Notes under the pieces: generated by a model
Database searches by the model: none
Seen by the model: the letters and a program-made list of their open reading frames with translations, nothing else
Told to the model about the DNA's origin: nothing
Program-made: the position numbers and the translations under genes
Source: Flavobacterium zhairuonense
GTDB lineage: Bacteria; Bacteroidota; Bacteroidia; Flavobacteriales; Flavobacteriaceae
Length of the DNA stretch: 64,000 nt
Direction of reading: 5' to 3'
Assembly (NCBI RefSeq): GCF_004352915.1
Contig: NZ_SJSY01000068.1
Coordinates: 124,001-188,000, forward strand
Shown here: in pieces, positions 53,668 to 63,248 of the stretch
Numbering within the stretch: the stretch's first letter is position 1
Layout: every line of letters starts with the position of its first letter

Positions 53668-54828
53668 TTAAGATGATTTAGCCGAAGTTTTTTTCTTTTT
53701 ATTATTTCGTTCCCACCAAATTAAAAAACCTGTGATAGGCAAACTGGCACATACAAGGCTGGCAAAAAAGGCTAATACTTTTCCAGGAAAGCCCAAAATG
53801 CTTCCTACATGCAAATCGTAATTTATAAATCTGAATTTTTCGCCGCCGCTTTTGTCATTGTACGTAGTGATTTTTAAGTTTTTGGCAGTATAGCGATCAA
53901 ATTCCATTGATACGTCATCAAAGCGATTTTTATATCGCACGAATGCTTGAAAAGTGGCCAATGAATCATCTTCTTTTGGAATAAACAAATAATAGCTTTT
54001 AGCCTTAGGATTTGCTTTTCGGGTTGCCGTGAATATTTTGTCCGTGGCTGTATTTTTGATATATTGTGTGGTATCCGAAACTAATTTTTCTTTTTCAACT
54101 GTTTTACCTCCGTTAAAGATCCATTGAACGCCTTTGTCATAGCATTCAAAAGCCCAAACGAGTCCGGTTAGTGCGATAATTAAGGCGAAAAACATCATGT
54201 AATAACCCAGAATATTGTGTAAATCATAATTTTTGCGTTTCCACTGAGTCGTGTTTTTCCATCGAAACCAAAAACGCTGTTTTGCAGCTTGCTTATTTTT
54301 TGGCCACCAAAGTATTAGGCCAGTAATCAACGAAATGATGAAAATAATGGTTGCAGTTCCAACAATCGGGTCGCCAATTTCGCTATTCAAACAAAGCGTT
54401 TGATGCAACATTCGAACAAAAACAAAAAACTCAAAATTATACTCTTCAAGTTTTTGCACAGTTCCAGTATACGGATTTAGGTAAACATATGTATTTTGAT
54501 ACCGATTCCAGTACCAAACAGCATCTTTATCTAATTCTTCAAAAAACCAGACGATAGCGGTACGTTTATCATCATTAATGATTCGGGCGCCAGAAAGTTT
54601 TTGATTCGGATGAATTTTTGCATTTGCTTCTTCAGCAATTTTTATAAGTTGGCTTACAGGCAGTTTTTTTGCTTTTACCTGATCAGCATAATAATATTCG
54701 TGGACAATAGGGCGTAATTCTTCTTCAAAAACATATAAACAGCCTGTAATGCCTAGTATAACCACAATTAAGCCAGAAGACAATCCCAGCCATAAATGTA
54801 TTTTTTTTATAAAATTTTTAAATGTCAT
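53668..54828 (-). CDS. PepSY-domain transmembrane protein (iron-uptake associated)
   Basis: A 386-residue inner-membrane protein of the PepSY_TM family. The first helix follows FKNFIKKIHLWLGLSSGLI, and PepSY domains flank further helices, with histidines near or in helices (HLWLGL; RMLHQTLCL; NYDLHNILGYYMMF; INYDLHVGSILG) that could bind heme. Such PiuB/FoxB-like proteins are thought to reduce ferric siderophore complexes at the inner membrane. It lies just downstream of a TonB-dependent receptor, with a terminator between them, and upstream of DUF4198. It has no promoter match as clear as its neighbours'. Confidence 0.88.
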   Translation of the reverse strand: MTFKNFIKKIHLWLGLSSGLIVVILGITGCLYVFEEELRPIVHEYYYADQVKAKKLPVSQLIKIAEEANAKIHPNQKLSGARIINDDKRTAIVWFFEELDKDAVWYWNRYQNTYVYLNPYTGTVQKLEEYNFEFFVFVRMLHQTLCLNSEIGDPIVGTATIIFIISLITGLILWWPKNKQAAKQRFWFRWKNTTQWKRKNYDLHNILGYYMMFFALIIALTGLVWAFECYDKGVQWIFNGGKTVEKEKLVSDTTQYIKNTATDKIFTATRKANPKAKSYYLFIPKEDDSLATFQAFVRYKNRFDDVSMEFDRYTAKNLKITTYNDKSGGEKFRFINYDLHVGSILGFPGKVLAFFASLVCASLPITGFLIWWERNNKKKKTSAKSS

Positions 54829-54872
54829 GTTTGTTTATGATCCAGCAGTTAGATTTAAATTGCTCTTATTTT

Positions 54873-54907
54873 AAAAAGCACCTCTTGATTGAGTGGAGGT
54901 GCTTTTT
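54873..54907 (-). terminator. Terminator after the first TonB-dependent receptor gene
   Basis: AAAAAGCACCTC (54873-54884) pairs with GAGGTGCTTTTT (54896-54907), with a loop of about 11 nt. It would reduce read-through into the PepSY gene on the minus strand. Confidence 0.87.
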
Positions 54908-54920
54908 TATGAATTTAAAT

Positions 54921-57245
54921 TTAGAATTTAAGAGTCAAGCTTGCCAAAATGTTAGTTGGAGCTTGTGATGTTCCCCAAAAATCCCAGTATCTTTCATTGC
55001 TGATATTGTTGAATTTCAAACCAATTCTCCAAGAAGATTGTTCATAATAAACAGATGCATTGTAAGTTGTATAAGATGGCATATAAAAAGTATTATCTGC
55101 AGTAAAGTAATTTTTATCCACATAATTTGCGCCTGCACCAATTCCTAAGCCTTTTAATTTGTTTTGGAAAGTATAAGAAGTCCAAAAGTTGAAAACATTT
55201 TCGGGAGAACCTGTCGCTTTATTTCCTTCTATAGTTGCATCAGAAGCTTTTACGATTCTATTGTCATTATAGCCGTAACCAGCAACAATGTTGAATCCGT
55301 TGATTGGGTTAGCAATTAATTCAAAATCAAAACCTTTGCTCACTTGTTTTCCATCTTGCACTGTAAATCCAGATGCATTTAATCTTGTCGCATTATCAAT
55401 TGTAATATTGTAATAACTTACAGAACCGCTTAATTTTTTGTGAAATGCTTCGGCTTTAATTCCTCCTTCGTATTGTACAGCATAAATCGGATCCAAAACT
55501 AGCTGAGTTGCATCTGGTTGTGTAACAGGTTGCATATTTTGAAAACCGTTCATATAATTTCCAAATAATGAAACTTGATCTTTCACAAGTTCGTAAACCA
55601 ATCCAAGTTTTGGAGATAATGCAGTTTGATGATACCCTTCGACAGTTCCAACTTTTTCGCGGTCAAAATTGTCCAAACGCAAACTCAGCATTGCAGAAAG
55701 ACGATCTGTAAAATTGATAACATCGCAGGCATAAGCACTGAAAGTTTTTTGATCAGCAACAGGAGATGTTGTCAGTACTAGGCCAGCATCAACAGCTTTT
55801 CTTCTAATGGGAGCGAAGTTTGTTGTAACATCAATATTGTCAAGAGTGAAAGTAGTTCCGCCAGAAAAAGAGCCACTAAAAAGTCTGTAATTTAAACCAA
55901 CCAAGAATTTGTGTTTGATGCTTCCGGTATTAAATTTTCCGTTTAAGTTTTCCTGAATGTTGGTGTAGTTGTTGTAGATTGGCCCCCAAAGTCCAACTCT
56001 TCTTGCGACTTGAGTTGGAGAACTCCAAACCGCATAACTTTGATAACTGCGCTCTACATCTTCGCCCACAAAAGAGAAAACGGTTGTCGATTTCCAATTT
56101 TCTGAAATTTCATATTCTGCCTGAGCAAAAACTTTAGTTGCTGTTGTTTTTGCATCGTTGTCGTCATGGAACATCGATTTTCTGTAATCAATTTTCAAAT
56201 CATTCGGATTTGTTATTCCTGAAGTTGTCGCGTAAGTATTGTAAGTGCGGCGTGTATTGTTTACATTATAAAGTTCGGCGTCAAAATTAAAAGTAAGTTT
56301 TTCTGATGCCTTATAAGTTAAGCTTGGGGCAAAAAGAAATGCATTGTTAAAGCCGTAATTTAAGAAGCTTTTCTCCCTGTTAACAGCCATATTGATTCGG
56401 AACAAAACAGTTTTGTCTTTATTTAATGGTGTATTTACATCTGCTGTAAGTCGGTTAAGATTGTAGCTTCCTGCTGTATAAGATATTTCGGACGCAGTTG
56501 CTTCAAAAGGTTTTTTGGTCACCAAATTCACAACTCCTCCAAATGAAGAAACAGATGAACCAAATAAAGTTCCCGATGGACCTTTCATAATTTCAATTCG
56601 CTCAACATTCCCAAGATCTACAGAAGAACGCCCAGAAGCCGTTTCCATTCCATTTCTGGCATTTACTCCAGTTGAGAATCCTCTAAAAATCACGCCAACT
56701 CCTCCAGAAGGATAACTGATTGAAACTACACCAGGCGAATTTTGAACGGCGCTTCTAATATCTACAGCAACTTGCTCCTGTAAAAGTTCTTTGTGTATCA
56801 CGCTGTAAACTTGCGGGTTTTCGAGATTTTTCAGAGGCATTCTGGCAACATAATCTGTTTTTTTAGAAACGATGCTTTTTTTGCCGCTAATTACCACTTC
56901 TTGAAGTTCTTTATTTGAAACTTTAAGTTGCAGGTTTAATGTATTGGTTTCGTTTTCTGTAACCATAACCTCTTTTTCAGAAGTTTCATAGCCTGTTAAA
57001 GAAATTTGAAGTGTGTAAGTCCCTGTTTTTACTCGGTTAAATTCAAATGTACCATCATCATTGGTTGTGGTGCCATATTTTGAATTTTTTAAAATGATAT
57101 TCACTCCAGCGGCAGCATCGCCATCTGAAGTTGTAATAGTTCCTTTTATTTTTCCACTGTTTTGCTGTGCAAAAATGCTTAAAAACGAAAATAAAAAACT
57201 GATTGAAAATAGAAAACGAGAAGTTTTCAGCATAGTGTAAGTCAT
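54921..57245 (-). CDS. TonB-dependent receptor with N-terminal carboxypeptidase-like domain
   Basis: A 774-residue outer-membrane receptor. After a signal peptide ending FAQ, a carboxypeptidase-regulatory-like domain (about 30-115; GVNIILKNSKYGTTTNDDGT) precedes the plug (about 130-240; VEIRE-like VERIEIMKGPSGTLFGSSVS) and barrel. KELQEVVISGKKS looks like a TonB box. The terminal LASLTLKF ends in Phe. This Bacteroidota architecture is used for siderophores and other ligands; the iron-locus context favours a siderophore. Starts at 57245 and 57233 are both possible. The promoter and operator upstream are well formed. Confidence 0.9.
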   Translation of the reverse strand: MTYTMLKTSRFLFSISFLFSFLSIFAQQNSGKIKGTITTSDGDAAAGVNIILKNSKYGTTTNDDGTFEFNRVKTGTYTLQISLTGYETSEKEVMVTENETNTLNLQLKVSNKELQEVVISGKKSIVSKKTDYVARMPLKNLENPQVYSVIHKELLQEQVAVDIRSAVQNSPGVVSISYPSGGVGVIFRGFSTGVNARNGMETASGRSSVDLGNVERIEIMKGPSGTLFGSSVSSFGGVVNLVTKKPFEATASEISYTAGSYNLNRLTADVNTPLNKDKTVLFRINMAVNREKSFLNYGFNNAFLFAPSLTYKASEKLTFNFDAELYNVNNTRRTYNTYATTSGITNPNDLKIDYRKSMFHDDNDAKTTATKVFAQAEYEISENWKSTTVFSFVGEDVERSYQSYAVWSSPTQVARRVGLWGPIYNNYTNIQENLNGKFNTGSIKHKFLVGLNYRLFSGSFSGGTTFTLDNIDVTTNFAPIRRKAVDAGLVLTTSPVADQKTFSAYACDVINFTDRLSAMLSLRLDNFDREKVGTVEGYHQTALSPKLGLVYELVKDQVSLFGNYMNGFQNMQPVTQPDATQLVLDPIYAVQYEGGIKAEAFHKKLSGSVSYYNITIDNATRLNASGFTVQDGKQVSKGFDFELIANPINGFNIVAGYGYNDNRIVKASDATIEGNKATGSPENVFNFWTSYTFQNKLKGLGIGAGANYVDKNYFTADNTFYMPSYTTYNASVYYEQSSWRIGLKFNNISNERYWDFWGTSQAPTNILASLTLKF

Positions 57246-57274
57246 TGAATTATTTAATTGGTTTGTAATTAATT

Positions 57275-57290
57275 TTATTTAGAATAAATA
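57275..57290. promoter_or_regulatory. Candidate Fur-type operator at the first TonB-dependent receptor
   Basis: TTATTTAGAATAAATA, identical to 53626-53641, lies 30-45 nt before the start at 57245, just downstream of the -7 element (57300-57307). That is a position suited to repression. Confidence 0.58.
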
Positions 57291-57299
57291 AAAACAGTA

Positions 57300-57329
57300 C
57301 AAATGTAGAAATTAAAATAATTTTAACAA
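57300..57329 (-). promoter_or_regulatory. Promoter of the first TonB-dependent receptor
   Basis: On the minus strand, TTG (57327-57329), a 19-nt spacer and TACATTTG (57300-57307) match the consensus at both elements. Confidence 0.68.
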
Positions 57330-57406
57330 TTTTTATTTTTATCAATTGTTGATGAAATTGTTAAATGTTGGTTTTGTGGGTAATTAAAGGGAATTCTTAT
57401 TCAAAG

Positions 57407-57441
57407 TTGTAGTTAGATAAAATTTAAAAGCCTTAATTTTG
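57407..57441 (+). promoter_or_regulatory. Promoter of the MFS transporter gene
   Basis: TTG (57407-57409) and TAATTTTG (57434-57441) match the consensus with a 24-nt spacer, slightly long. The -7 element is 19 nt before ATG 57461. Confidence 0.5.
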
Positions 57442-57460
57442 CAGTCAGAAAATTGATTTC

Positions 57461-58621
57461 ATGATTTTACCTTTCTTAAAAAAGTATCAAAACACACCCA
57501 AAGGATATCGAATAGCAAACACTGTATTTTTTTTCCTTTCTGGAATTGGCTATTCTTCTTGGGTTTCCAGAATTCCGCACATACAAGCCCAATTGCATTT
57601 GTCTGAAGCACAATTTGGAGCAGTATTATTTGCCTTTCCGATTGGATTGATGCTTACAATGCCATTTACAGGAAAATTATTGAACAAATACAGCAGCCGC
57701 TACATTATGCTTTTAGGCGCAATTATGTTTAATATTGTACTTGCATTGCCTGGTTTGGTGGCTTTTGTATGGCAGTTGGTTCTTGTGCTTTTGATTTTTG
57801 GGGCATCCCGAAATATTTTCAATTTGTCGATTAATGCACAATCGCTCGAAGTGCAAAAATTATATCCAAAATCGATTATAACACGTTTTCATGCCGTTTG
57901 GAGTATTGCCATTTTTACAGGCGCTGGATTGGGCTATGTAATGGTAACGCAACATATTTCGCCTGCACATCATTTGTTGGGTGTAAGTGTTTTTATGATG
58001 GCGCTTACGGCTTGTTTTTATCCTATGAGTATTCATAATGAACCAGTTCCAGTTAAAAAGAAATTCTTTTCAATGCCCGAAAAAAACTTAGTCAAATTTG
58101 CTTTGATTTGTTTCGTTTCAATGGCTTGCGAAAATACCATGTATGATTGGAGCGGAATTTATTTCGAAAATATACTAAAAGCGTCGCCAAAATTAACCAG
58201 CGCCGCGTTTGTGTTTTTTGCTACAGCTGTAACTTTAGGACGCATTTTTGGTGATTATGGTGTAATGAAATTTGGAACTAAAAAAATCTTGCTTTATAGC
58301 GGAATCTTAATTACAGTAGGTTTCGGAATTTGTTTTATCCTGCCTTATGTTTATCCAACTATTTTTGGTTATATGTTGATTGGATTTGGCGTTTCTTGTG
58401 TGGTTCCATTGGTATTTAGCATTGCCGGAAGATCATCAAATTTAAGCAGTGGTTCGGCGTTGACTTCGATTTCTACAATTGGTTATTTGGGGTTTTTATT
58501 GGTTCCGCCAATGGTTGGTTTTATTTCTGAATATTTAAGTATGAAATGGGCGTTTCTAGTAATGGCGCTTTTAGGTATTCTGATGATTTTCATGGTCAAT
58601 AAAATCGGGGAGAATGAGTAG
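57461..58621 (+). CDS. MFS transporter (YbjJ-like)
   Basis: A 386-residue inner-membrane protein with about 12 hydrophobic helices. GIGYSSWVSRIPHIQAQLHL after helix 1, then PFTGKLLNKYSSRYIMLLGA (the MFS loop 2-3 motif) and ACENTMYDWSGIYFENIL in the second half, resemble YbjJ-type transporters. The substrate is unknown. It diverges from the first TonB-dependent receptor and shares the intergenic region with the candidate operator at 57275-57290, but that site is closer to the receptor. Confidence 0.85.
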   Translation: MILPFLKKYQNTPKGYRIANTVFFFLSGIGYSSWVSRIPHIQAQLHLSEAQFGAVLFAFPIGLMLTMPFTGKLLNKYSSRYIMLLGAIMFNIVLALPGLVAFVWQLVLVLLIFGASRNIFNLSINAQSLEVQKLYPKSIITRFHAVWSIAIFTGAGLGYVMVTQHISPAHHLLGVSVFMMALTACFYPMSIHNEPVPVKKKFFSMPEKNLVKFALICFVSMACENTMYDWSGIYFENILKASPKLTSAAFVFFATAVTLGRIFGDYGVMKFGTKKILLYSGILITVGFGICFILPYVYPTIFGYMLIGFGVSCVVPLVFSIAGRSSNLSSGSALTSISTIGYLGFLLVPPMVGFISEYLSMKWAFLVMALLGILMIFMVNKIGENE

Positions 58622-58668
58622 TTTTTTTTAGCTTCTAAGATGCTGAGGTTTTTAGAAACTGAGTTTTA

Positions 58669-59124
58669 TTATTTTTCATTCTCGATTGTAGTTTCAGTAT
58701 GATATTCAAAAATGTAGCTAAAAATTATCAGAATTGGTAAAGCAAGCCAAGCTGTAAAAACCAATTCAATTCCGTTTTGACCACCCGAACCATAACATAA
58801 AATATCTGCAGTTGTAAAAAATATACTAAGTGCAGTTTGAATAAAAAAGTATTCAAAAAAATTGAAGAAAATCAGATATGTTCTCAGTTTTTCCGAAGTT
58901 TCTGTTTCTTTACTCCTAAGTTTTTTAAGCATTAAAACAGGAAGCGAAATCATTCCAATCCAAGAAAGTGCCCAAAATGTTTTCCAAATTAAGGTGCATT
59001 CCATTCCTAGTTTTTGTAGAATGAACTGACCACAAACTAAAAGAATAACAGTAAATCCTGGAATAATGACACCTATGAGACAAAAAATCATCGTAGCTCT
59101 AATATAATTGTATTTATATTTCAA
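58669..59124 (-). CDS. Small four-helix membrane protein of unknown function
   Basis: A 151-residue hydrophobic protein with about four transmembrane segments (MIFCLIGVIIPGFTVILLVC; FWALSWIGMISLPVLML; YFFIQTALSIFFTTADIL; IELVFTAWLALPILIIFSY). There is a charged loop (KKLRSKETETSEKLR) in the middle and an acidic C-terminus. No signal peptide, catalytic motif or family is recognisable. It stands between the MFS gene and the beta-propeller gene on the minus strand; the 58-nt gap to the latter could allow co-transcription. Confidence 0.65.
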   Translation of the reverse strand: MKYKYNYIRATMIFCLIGVIIPGFTVILLVCGQFILQKLGMECTLIWKTFWALSWIGMISLPVLMLKKLRSKETETSEKLRTYLIFFNFFEYFFIQTALSIFFTTADILCYGSGGQNGIELVFTAWLALPILIIFSYIFEYHTETTIENEK

Positions 59125-59182
59125 ATTATATCAATTGATTGTGTTCTTTAATTCTTTATTTATGATTATATAATTGAAAAAA

Positions 59183-60253
59183 TTACTTCTTAGCTGTTTC
59201 AATCACTTTTGGTGATGCATCTGAATTTTGTCCTGTTGTTTTAAAAACCGATTTGATTGTCGCTAAATCAGTACTTATTTTATACACTTCACCAGATTCA
59301 TCTGCAAAATAAATAGCATTTTCAATCAGTACAGGACTTGATTTTATTTTTTCTTTTGCTGGAAATTTCTTGATTAGTTTTCCTGTAGCTTTATCTAAAA
59401 CGTAAAGGTTTTTATCATCACTTCCAAAGATGATTTTATTGCCACTTACAAGCGATTCTGTGCGAATACTAGCATTGGCTTTAAATTTCCATTTTGTGGC
59501 CATGGTTGTTTTGTCAAGACAATAAAAGAAGCCTCCGTCATTGCCAAAGAAAATAAAATTTCCATCAATTGCTGGAGTTGAGGAAACCCATTCATTTGTA
59601 GTTGCTTTTGCAACAATTTTCTTTTCGTCTAAACTGAATTTGTAAAAATTCATATCGTTGCTGCCCAAAAAAAGATTGTTTTGATCCACTATTATTCTTC
59701 CAAAAATACCCGCAGAAGCGCATTGATAAGATTCGACTAAAGATCCTTGCAAACTCAGTTTATATATTTTTCCTTTTGTATCACCAATAAAAATCGAATT
59801 ATCCTTAAATGAAACAGGAGAACTGATTGGCGCATCAGCATAGAATTTACCAAGAGTTGAACCATCTCGAGGATCAAGAATAAATAAACTGGATGCCGAT
59901 GTAACATAAAGATTGTTATCTATCAGCGTTGGTTTGTTGGCTATAGGGCTGTAGGTGCCAAGGTTTATTTTCCAGATTTGTTTTCCATCAGCTCCAATGC
60001 AATAAATCATCGCATTAGCATCACCAATGAAAATCTTGTTTTCTTTAATTTCTGCTTGACTATATATTTCATTTTCAGCATTAAAAATCCAATTTGTATT
60101 TTTTGTATCGCTATTCAGGGAGTATAAATTTTTATTTAAGCTCCCAAATATTAAATTTTTGTTTTGAAAATTTATTTTAGCAATAATGCTTTGTGCTTGC
60201 AAGTTGGTTAATGTTGCAAAAAAGCTTACAAATAGTAGGATTTTTATTTTCAT
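59183..60253 (-). CDS. Exported PQQ-like beta-propeller protein
   Basis: A 356-residue protein with a signal peptide (about 20 residues, ending LQAQ). It has seven to eight propeller repeats of about 40-45 residues with the PQQ-like pattern, for example NTNWIFNAENEIYSQAEIKE, FVGNDGG-like FFGNDGGFFYCLDK, IIFGSDDKNLYVLDKATGKL and IYFADESGEVYKIS. No catalytic residues of quinoprotein dehydrogenases or a lipobox are seen, so a BamB-like scaffold or sensor role is possible. The DUF6265 gene follows in the same direction 21 nt upstream. No regulation is visible. Confidence 0.78.
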   Translation of the reverse strand: MKIKILLFVSFFATLTNLQAQSIIAKINFQNKNLIFGSLNKNLYSLNSDTKNTNWIFNAENEIYSQAEIKENKIFIGDANAMIYCIGADGKQIWKINLGTYSPIANKPTLIDNNLYVTSASSLFILDPRDGSTLGKFYADAPISSPVSFKDNSIFIGDTKGKIYKLSLQGSLVESYQCASAGIFGRIIVDQNNLFLGSNDMNFYKFSLDEKKIVAKATTNEWVSSTPAIDGNFIFFGNDGGFFYCLDKTTMATKWKFKANASIRTESLVSGNKIIFGSDDKNLYVLDKATGKLIKKFPAKEKIKSSPVLIENAIYFADESGEVYKISTDLATIKSVFKTTGQNSDASPKVIETAKK

Positions 60254-60274
60254 ATCATGGCTTATTAGAAAATG

Positions 60275-60751
60275 TTATTTTTTAGTCATCACAAATTTTT
60301 CAGAACTTGGTTTACCATTTAAATTTCCCGAAATCTCAGCAGTCAAAGTATTGTTTGGACCCTTTGTATAAGTGATTTTTTGGGGATAATCATGTTTCGG
60401 ATTTTCGAAAACTAATTTTTGATCCGTTTCAGAAGTCGAAGGGAAGAAAACGGGTTTGTCTTCATTCTGACCTCTTACAGTTGCTTTATAGGTCAATGTT
60501 TCACCCAATTGAGCCAAAATAATAGTTTCAAAATGCAGCGTGTCTTTTCCTTTAATAAAATAAGATGAAGCGCTAAAAGTACTGTCATTAAGTTTTTGCC
60601 AGTTTTCGGATAAAATGCCTTCATCAGAAGTATTTTCCCAATTTCCAATCAACCAATCGGCTTTTTTGATTTTGTCTTTTTCAATCGTTTCTTTTTTCTG
60701 GCAAGAAACAAAAGCTATAATTAGGGCGATAAGGGTAATTTTCTGAAACAT
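60275..60751 (-). CDS. DUF6265-type lipoprotein
   Basis: A 158-residue protein with a lipoprotein signal (MFQKITLIALIIAFVSC; modified Cys at 17). The mature part opens with a charged linker and then ADWLIGNWENTSDEGILSEN and LNDSTFSASSYFIKGKDTLH, leading to FENPKHDYPQKITYTK. This beta-rich lipocalin-like pattern matches the family I know as DUF6265. Its function is unknown; it probably lies in the periplasm or on the outer membrane. The gene is directly upstream of the beta-propeller gene (21-nt gap), so the two are likely co-transcribed. Confidence 0.78.
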   Translation of the reverse strand: MFQKITLIALIIAFVSCQKKETIEKDKIKKADWLIGNWENTSDEGILSENWQKLNDSTFSASSYFIKGKDTLHFETIILAQLGETLTYKATVRGQNEDKPVFFPSTSETDQKLVFENPKHDYPQKITYTKGPNNTLTAEISGNLNGKPSSEKFVMTKK

Positions 60752-60938
60752 ATTTTTCCGTTTTGATTTTGTATTGAAGTACTAAAATAAGAAAAAAATG
60801 TTTGCTACGAATAATACCGATTTTTAGAGATTGATTTGAAAATAAGAATAATTTATGTCTCTCGCAGATTTGGCAGATTAAGCAGATTAAAATTTATTAA
60901 TAGGTACTAAAAATCTTTTTAAATCTGTGCGAAATAAC
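60752..60938. repeat. Intergenic gap with CAGATT repeats
   Basis: A short repeat, CTCGCAGATTTGGCAGATTA then AGCAGATTA, lies at about 60859-60888. A partial complementary copy, AAATCTGTGCGA (60920-60931), is in inverse orientation. I see no gene. It belongs to the style of dispersed repeats typical of these genomes. Confidence 0.5.
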
Positions 60939-63248
60939 TTAAAAGCTTTCACTCAAAATAGAGTAAACTAACTCTTTAGTAGGTTTTTGATCTTTTAGTT
61001 TCGCTCTAACTTCGTCGAAAGTCACTTTGAAATCGCAACCCGATTTATATTCGGCGCAACCATACGCAGTTTTGCCTTTTAGGATGGTTCCTTTTTTGCA
61101 TTTTGGACAAGTCAAAGAGTCTGAACTTTCTTTAGTTTCTGCTTTTTTCTCGGTTTTCTTTGGCTCTAATTTCAGTTTGTAGTTTTCTTCAAAACGAATT
61201 AGACCTTCAACCGTTCCAGAATCAGTTTTAAAACCTTTTATGTTTACGGTTGAACCTTTCTGAACCAATCTTAAATATTGAGCTTCAGTGATTTTTTTGT
61301 CATGAAAAACAAAAGGCAACACAAAATCACAACCCGATTTGTATTCACTGCATCCAAAAGCCGATTTTCCTTTAATCAGATTTCCTTTTTGGCATTTAGG
61401 ACAAGTTTCGGCTGTAATTCCAGAAGTCTTCTTTTTCTCCTTTTCTGTTTTTGCGACAGGTTTTTGAATTGTTGCGGCATGCGAAATATTGGCGTGCTTG
61501 GTTTCGCTTCGAACTTCATAAACCAAAGCTTCAACCATTCTTTTCATGTTTCGGATAAAGGCAGCAGCGGTGAAAGTTCCTTTTTCGATATCTTTCAATT
61601 GTTTTTCCCAAGTTCCCGTAAGTTCAGCCGATTTTACTAATTCATTTTGAATCGTATCAATCAATTGAATTCCAGTTAAAGTAGGCAAAACCTGTTTTTT
61701 ATTTCGGACAATATATTGACGTTTAAAAAGCGTTTCAATAATATTCGCACGCGTTGACGGACGCCCGATTCCGTTTTCTTTCATCAATTCACGCAAATCT
61801 TCGTCATCAACCTGTTTTCCAGCAGTTTCCATGGCGCGCAATAAAGTTGCTTCCGTAAATTGATTTGGCGGTTTGGTTTCTTTTTGAAGAAACGAAGGCT
61901 CATGCGGCCCTTTTTCGCCCACAACAAAACTCGGCAATAAATCTGGTTCTTTTTCTTTCGCATTTGGATCTTCAAAAACAACGCGGAAACCTTTTTTCAG
62001 GATTTCTTTTCCTGTTGCCTTAAACATTACTTCGGCTGCTTTTCCTATTACGGTGGTGTTGGCAACTAGACAATCATCATAAAAAACGGCAATAAAACGT
62101 TTTGTAATTATATCATAAACCTGCTGTTGATTGTATGGCAGATTATTTTGAATTCCGGTTGGAATAATTGCATGGTGATCGGTTACTTTTTTATCGTTGA
62201 AAACCTTTGGCGATTTCTTGATTTTTTTCTCTAAAATGGGCTGAGTCAATTCGGCATAATTCGTTAATTTTTGCAGAATTCCTGGCACTTTCGGATAAAT
62301 ATCTCCTGGCAAAAAAGTCGTATCAACTCTCGGATAAGTGATTACTTTTTGCTCATACAAAGTTTGTGCGATTTTCAGTGTTTCTTCTGCAGAAAATCCA
62401 AATTTTTGGTTGCAATAAACTTGCAATCCTGTTAAATCAAAAAGCTTCGGGGCATACTCGTTTCCGTTTTTTTTGTCAACAGAAACAATTTCGAAATCAC
62501 TTTCTTTTACTTTTTCGGCTAGAATTTCTCCGTCTTCTTTGTTTAAAAAACGACCTTCTTCATAACTGAAAAGTGTTTCTCTATACAAGGTCTGCAATTC
62601 CCAATACGGTTGTGGTTTGAAGTTTTCAATTTCTCTAAAACGATCTACAACCATCGCCAGTGTTGGCGTCTGTACACGCCCGATAGACAAAACTTGTTTG
62701 TAACCGCCATGTTTTACGGTATACAAACGCGTTGCATTCATGCCTAAAAGCCAATCTCCAATCGCTCGAGAAAAACCGGCGTAAAATAAATTATCGTAAT
62801 TTGAAGAGGGTTTTAAGTTTTCAAAACCTTCTTTGATCGCTTCTGTTGTCAAAGATGAAATCCATAAACGCTGAATTTCGCCTTTGTAATGCGCTTCGTT
62901 CATTACCCAGCGCTGAATTAATTCTCCTTCCTGTCCAGCATCCCCACAGTTTATGACCACTTCGGCTTTGTCGAAAAGACTTTTAATGATTTTGAATTGT
63001 TTTTGGATTCCCGAATTCTGAACGACTTTAGTCTCAAACTTTTCAGGAAGCATTGGCAAGTTATTTAAATCCCAGCTTTTCCAGTGCGGTTTGTAATCGT
63101 TGGGTTCTTTCAAGGTGCACAAATGCCCAAATGTGTAGGTCACTGCATAACCGTTGCCTTCGTAATAGCCATCGTGCTTGGTATTGGCACCCAAAACGGA
63201 TGCAATTTCACGTGCGACACTTGGTTTCTCAGCAATACAGACCTTCAT
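60939..63248 (-). CDS. topB: DNA topoisomerase III (type IA)
   Basis: A 769-residue type IA topoisomerase that cuts and passes one DNA strand. The Toprim domain opens VCIAEKPSVAREIA and holds INCGDAGQEGELIQRWV (acids near 103-109). The catalytic Tyr is in VITYPRVDTTFLP (Y305). Later conserved parts are DHHAIIPTG and MKENGIGRPSTRANIIETLF. The C-terminal region has two zinc-ribbon-like modules, CPKCQKGNLIKGKSAFGC and CPKCKKGTILKGKTAYGC. The form is usual for Bacteroidota chromosomal TopB. It stands alone. Confidence 0.95.
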   Translation of the reverse strand: MKVCIAEKPSVAREIASVLGANTKHDGYYEGNGYAVTYTFGHLCTLKEPNDYKPHWKSWDLNNLPMLPEKFETKVVQNSGIQKQFKIIKSLFDKAEVVINCGDAGQEGELIQRWVMNEAHYKGEIQRLWISSLTTEAIKEGFENLKPSSNYDNLFYAGFSRAIGDWLLGMNATRLYTVKHGGYKQVLSIGRVQTPTLAMVVDRFREIENFKPQPYWELQTLYRETLFSYEEGRFLNKEDGEILAEKVKESDFEIVSVDKKNGNEYAPKLFDLTGLQVYCNQKFGFSAEETLKIAQTLYEQKVITYPRVDTTFLPGDIYPKVPGILQKLTNYAELTQPILEKKIKKSPKVFNDKKVTDHHAIIPTGIQNNLPYNQQQVYDIITKRFIAVFYDDCLVANTTVIGKAAEVMFKATGKEILKKGFRVVFEDPNAKEKEPDLLPSFVVGEKGPHEPSFLQKETKPPNQFTEATLLRAMETAGKQVDDEDLRELMKENGIGRPSTRANIIETLFKRQYIVRNKKQVLPTLTGIQLIDTIQNELVKSAELTGTWEKQLKDIEKGTFTAAAFIRNMKRMVEALVYEVRSETKHANISHAATIQKPVAKTEKEKKKTSGITAETCPKCQKGNLIKGKSAFGCSEYKSGCDFVLPFVFHDKKITEAQYLRLVQKGSTVNIKGFKTDSGTVEGLIRFEENYKLKLEPKKTEKKAETKESSDSLTCPKCKKGTILKGKTAYGCAEYKSGCDFKVTFDEVRAKLKDQKPTKELVYSILSESF

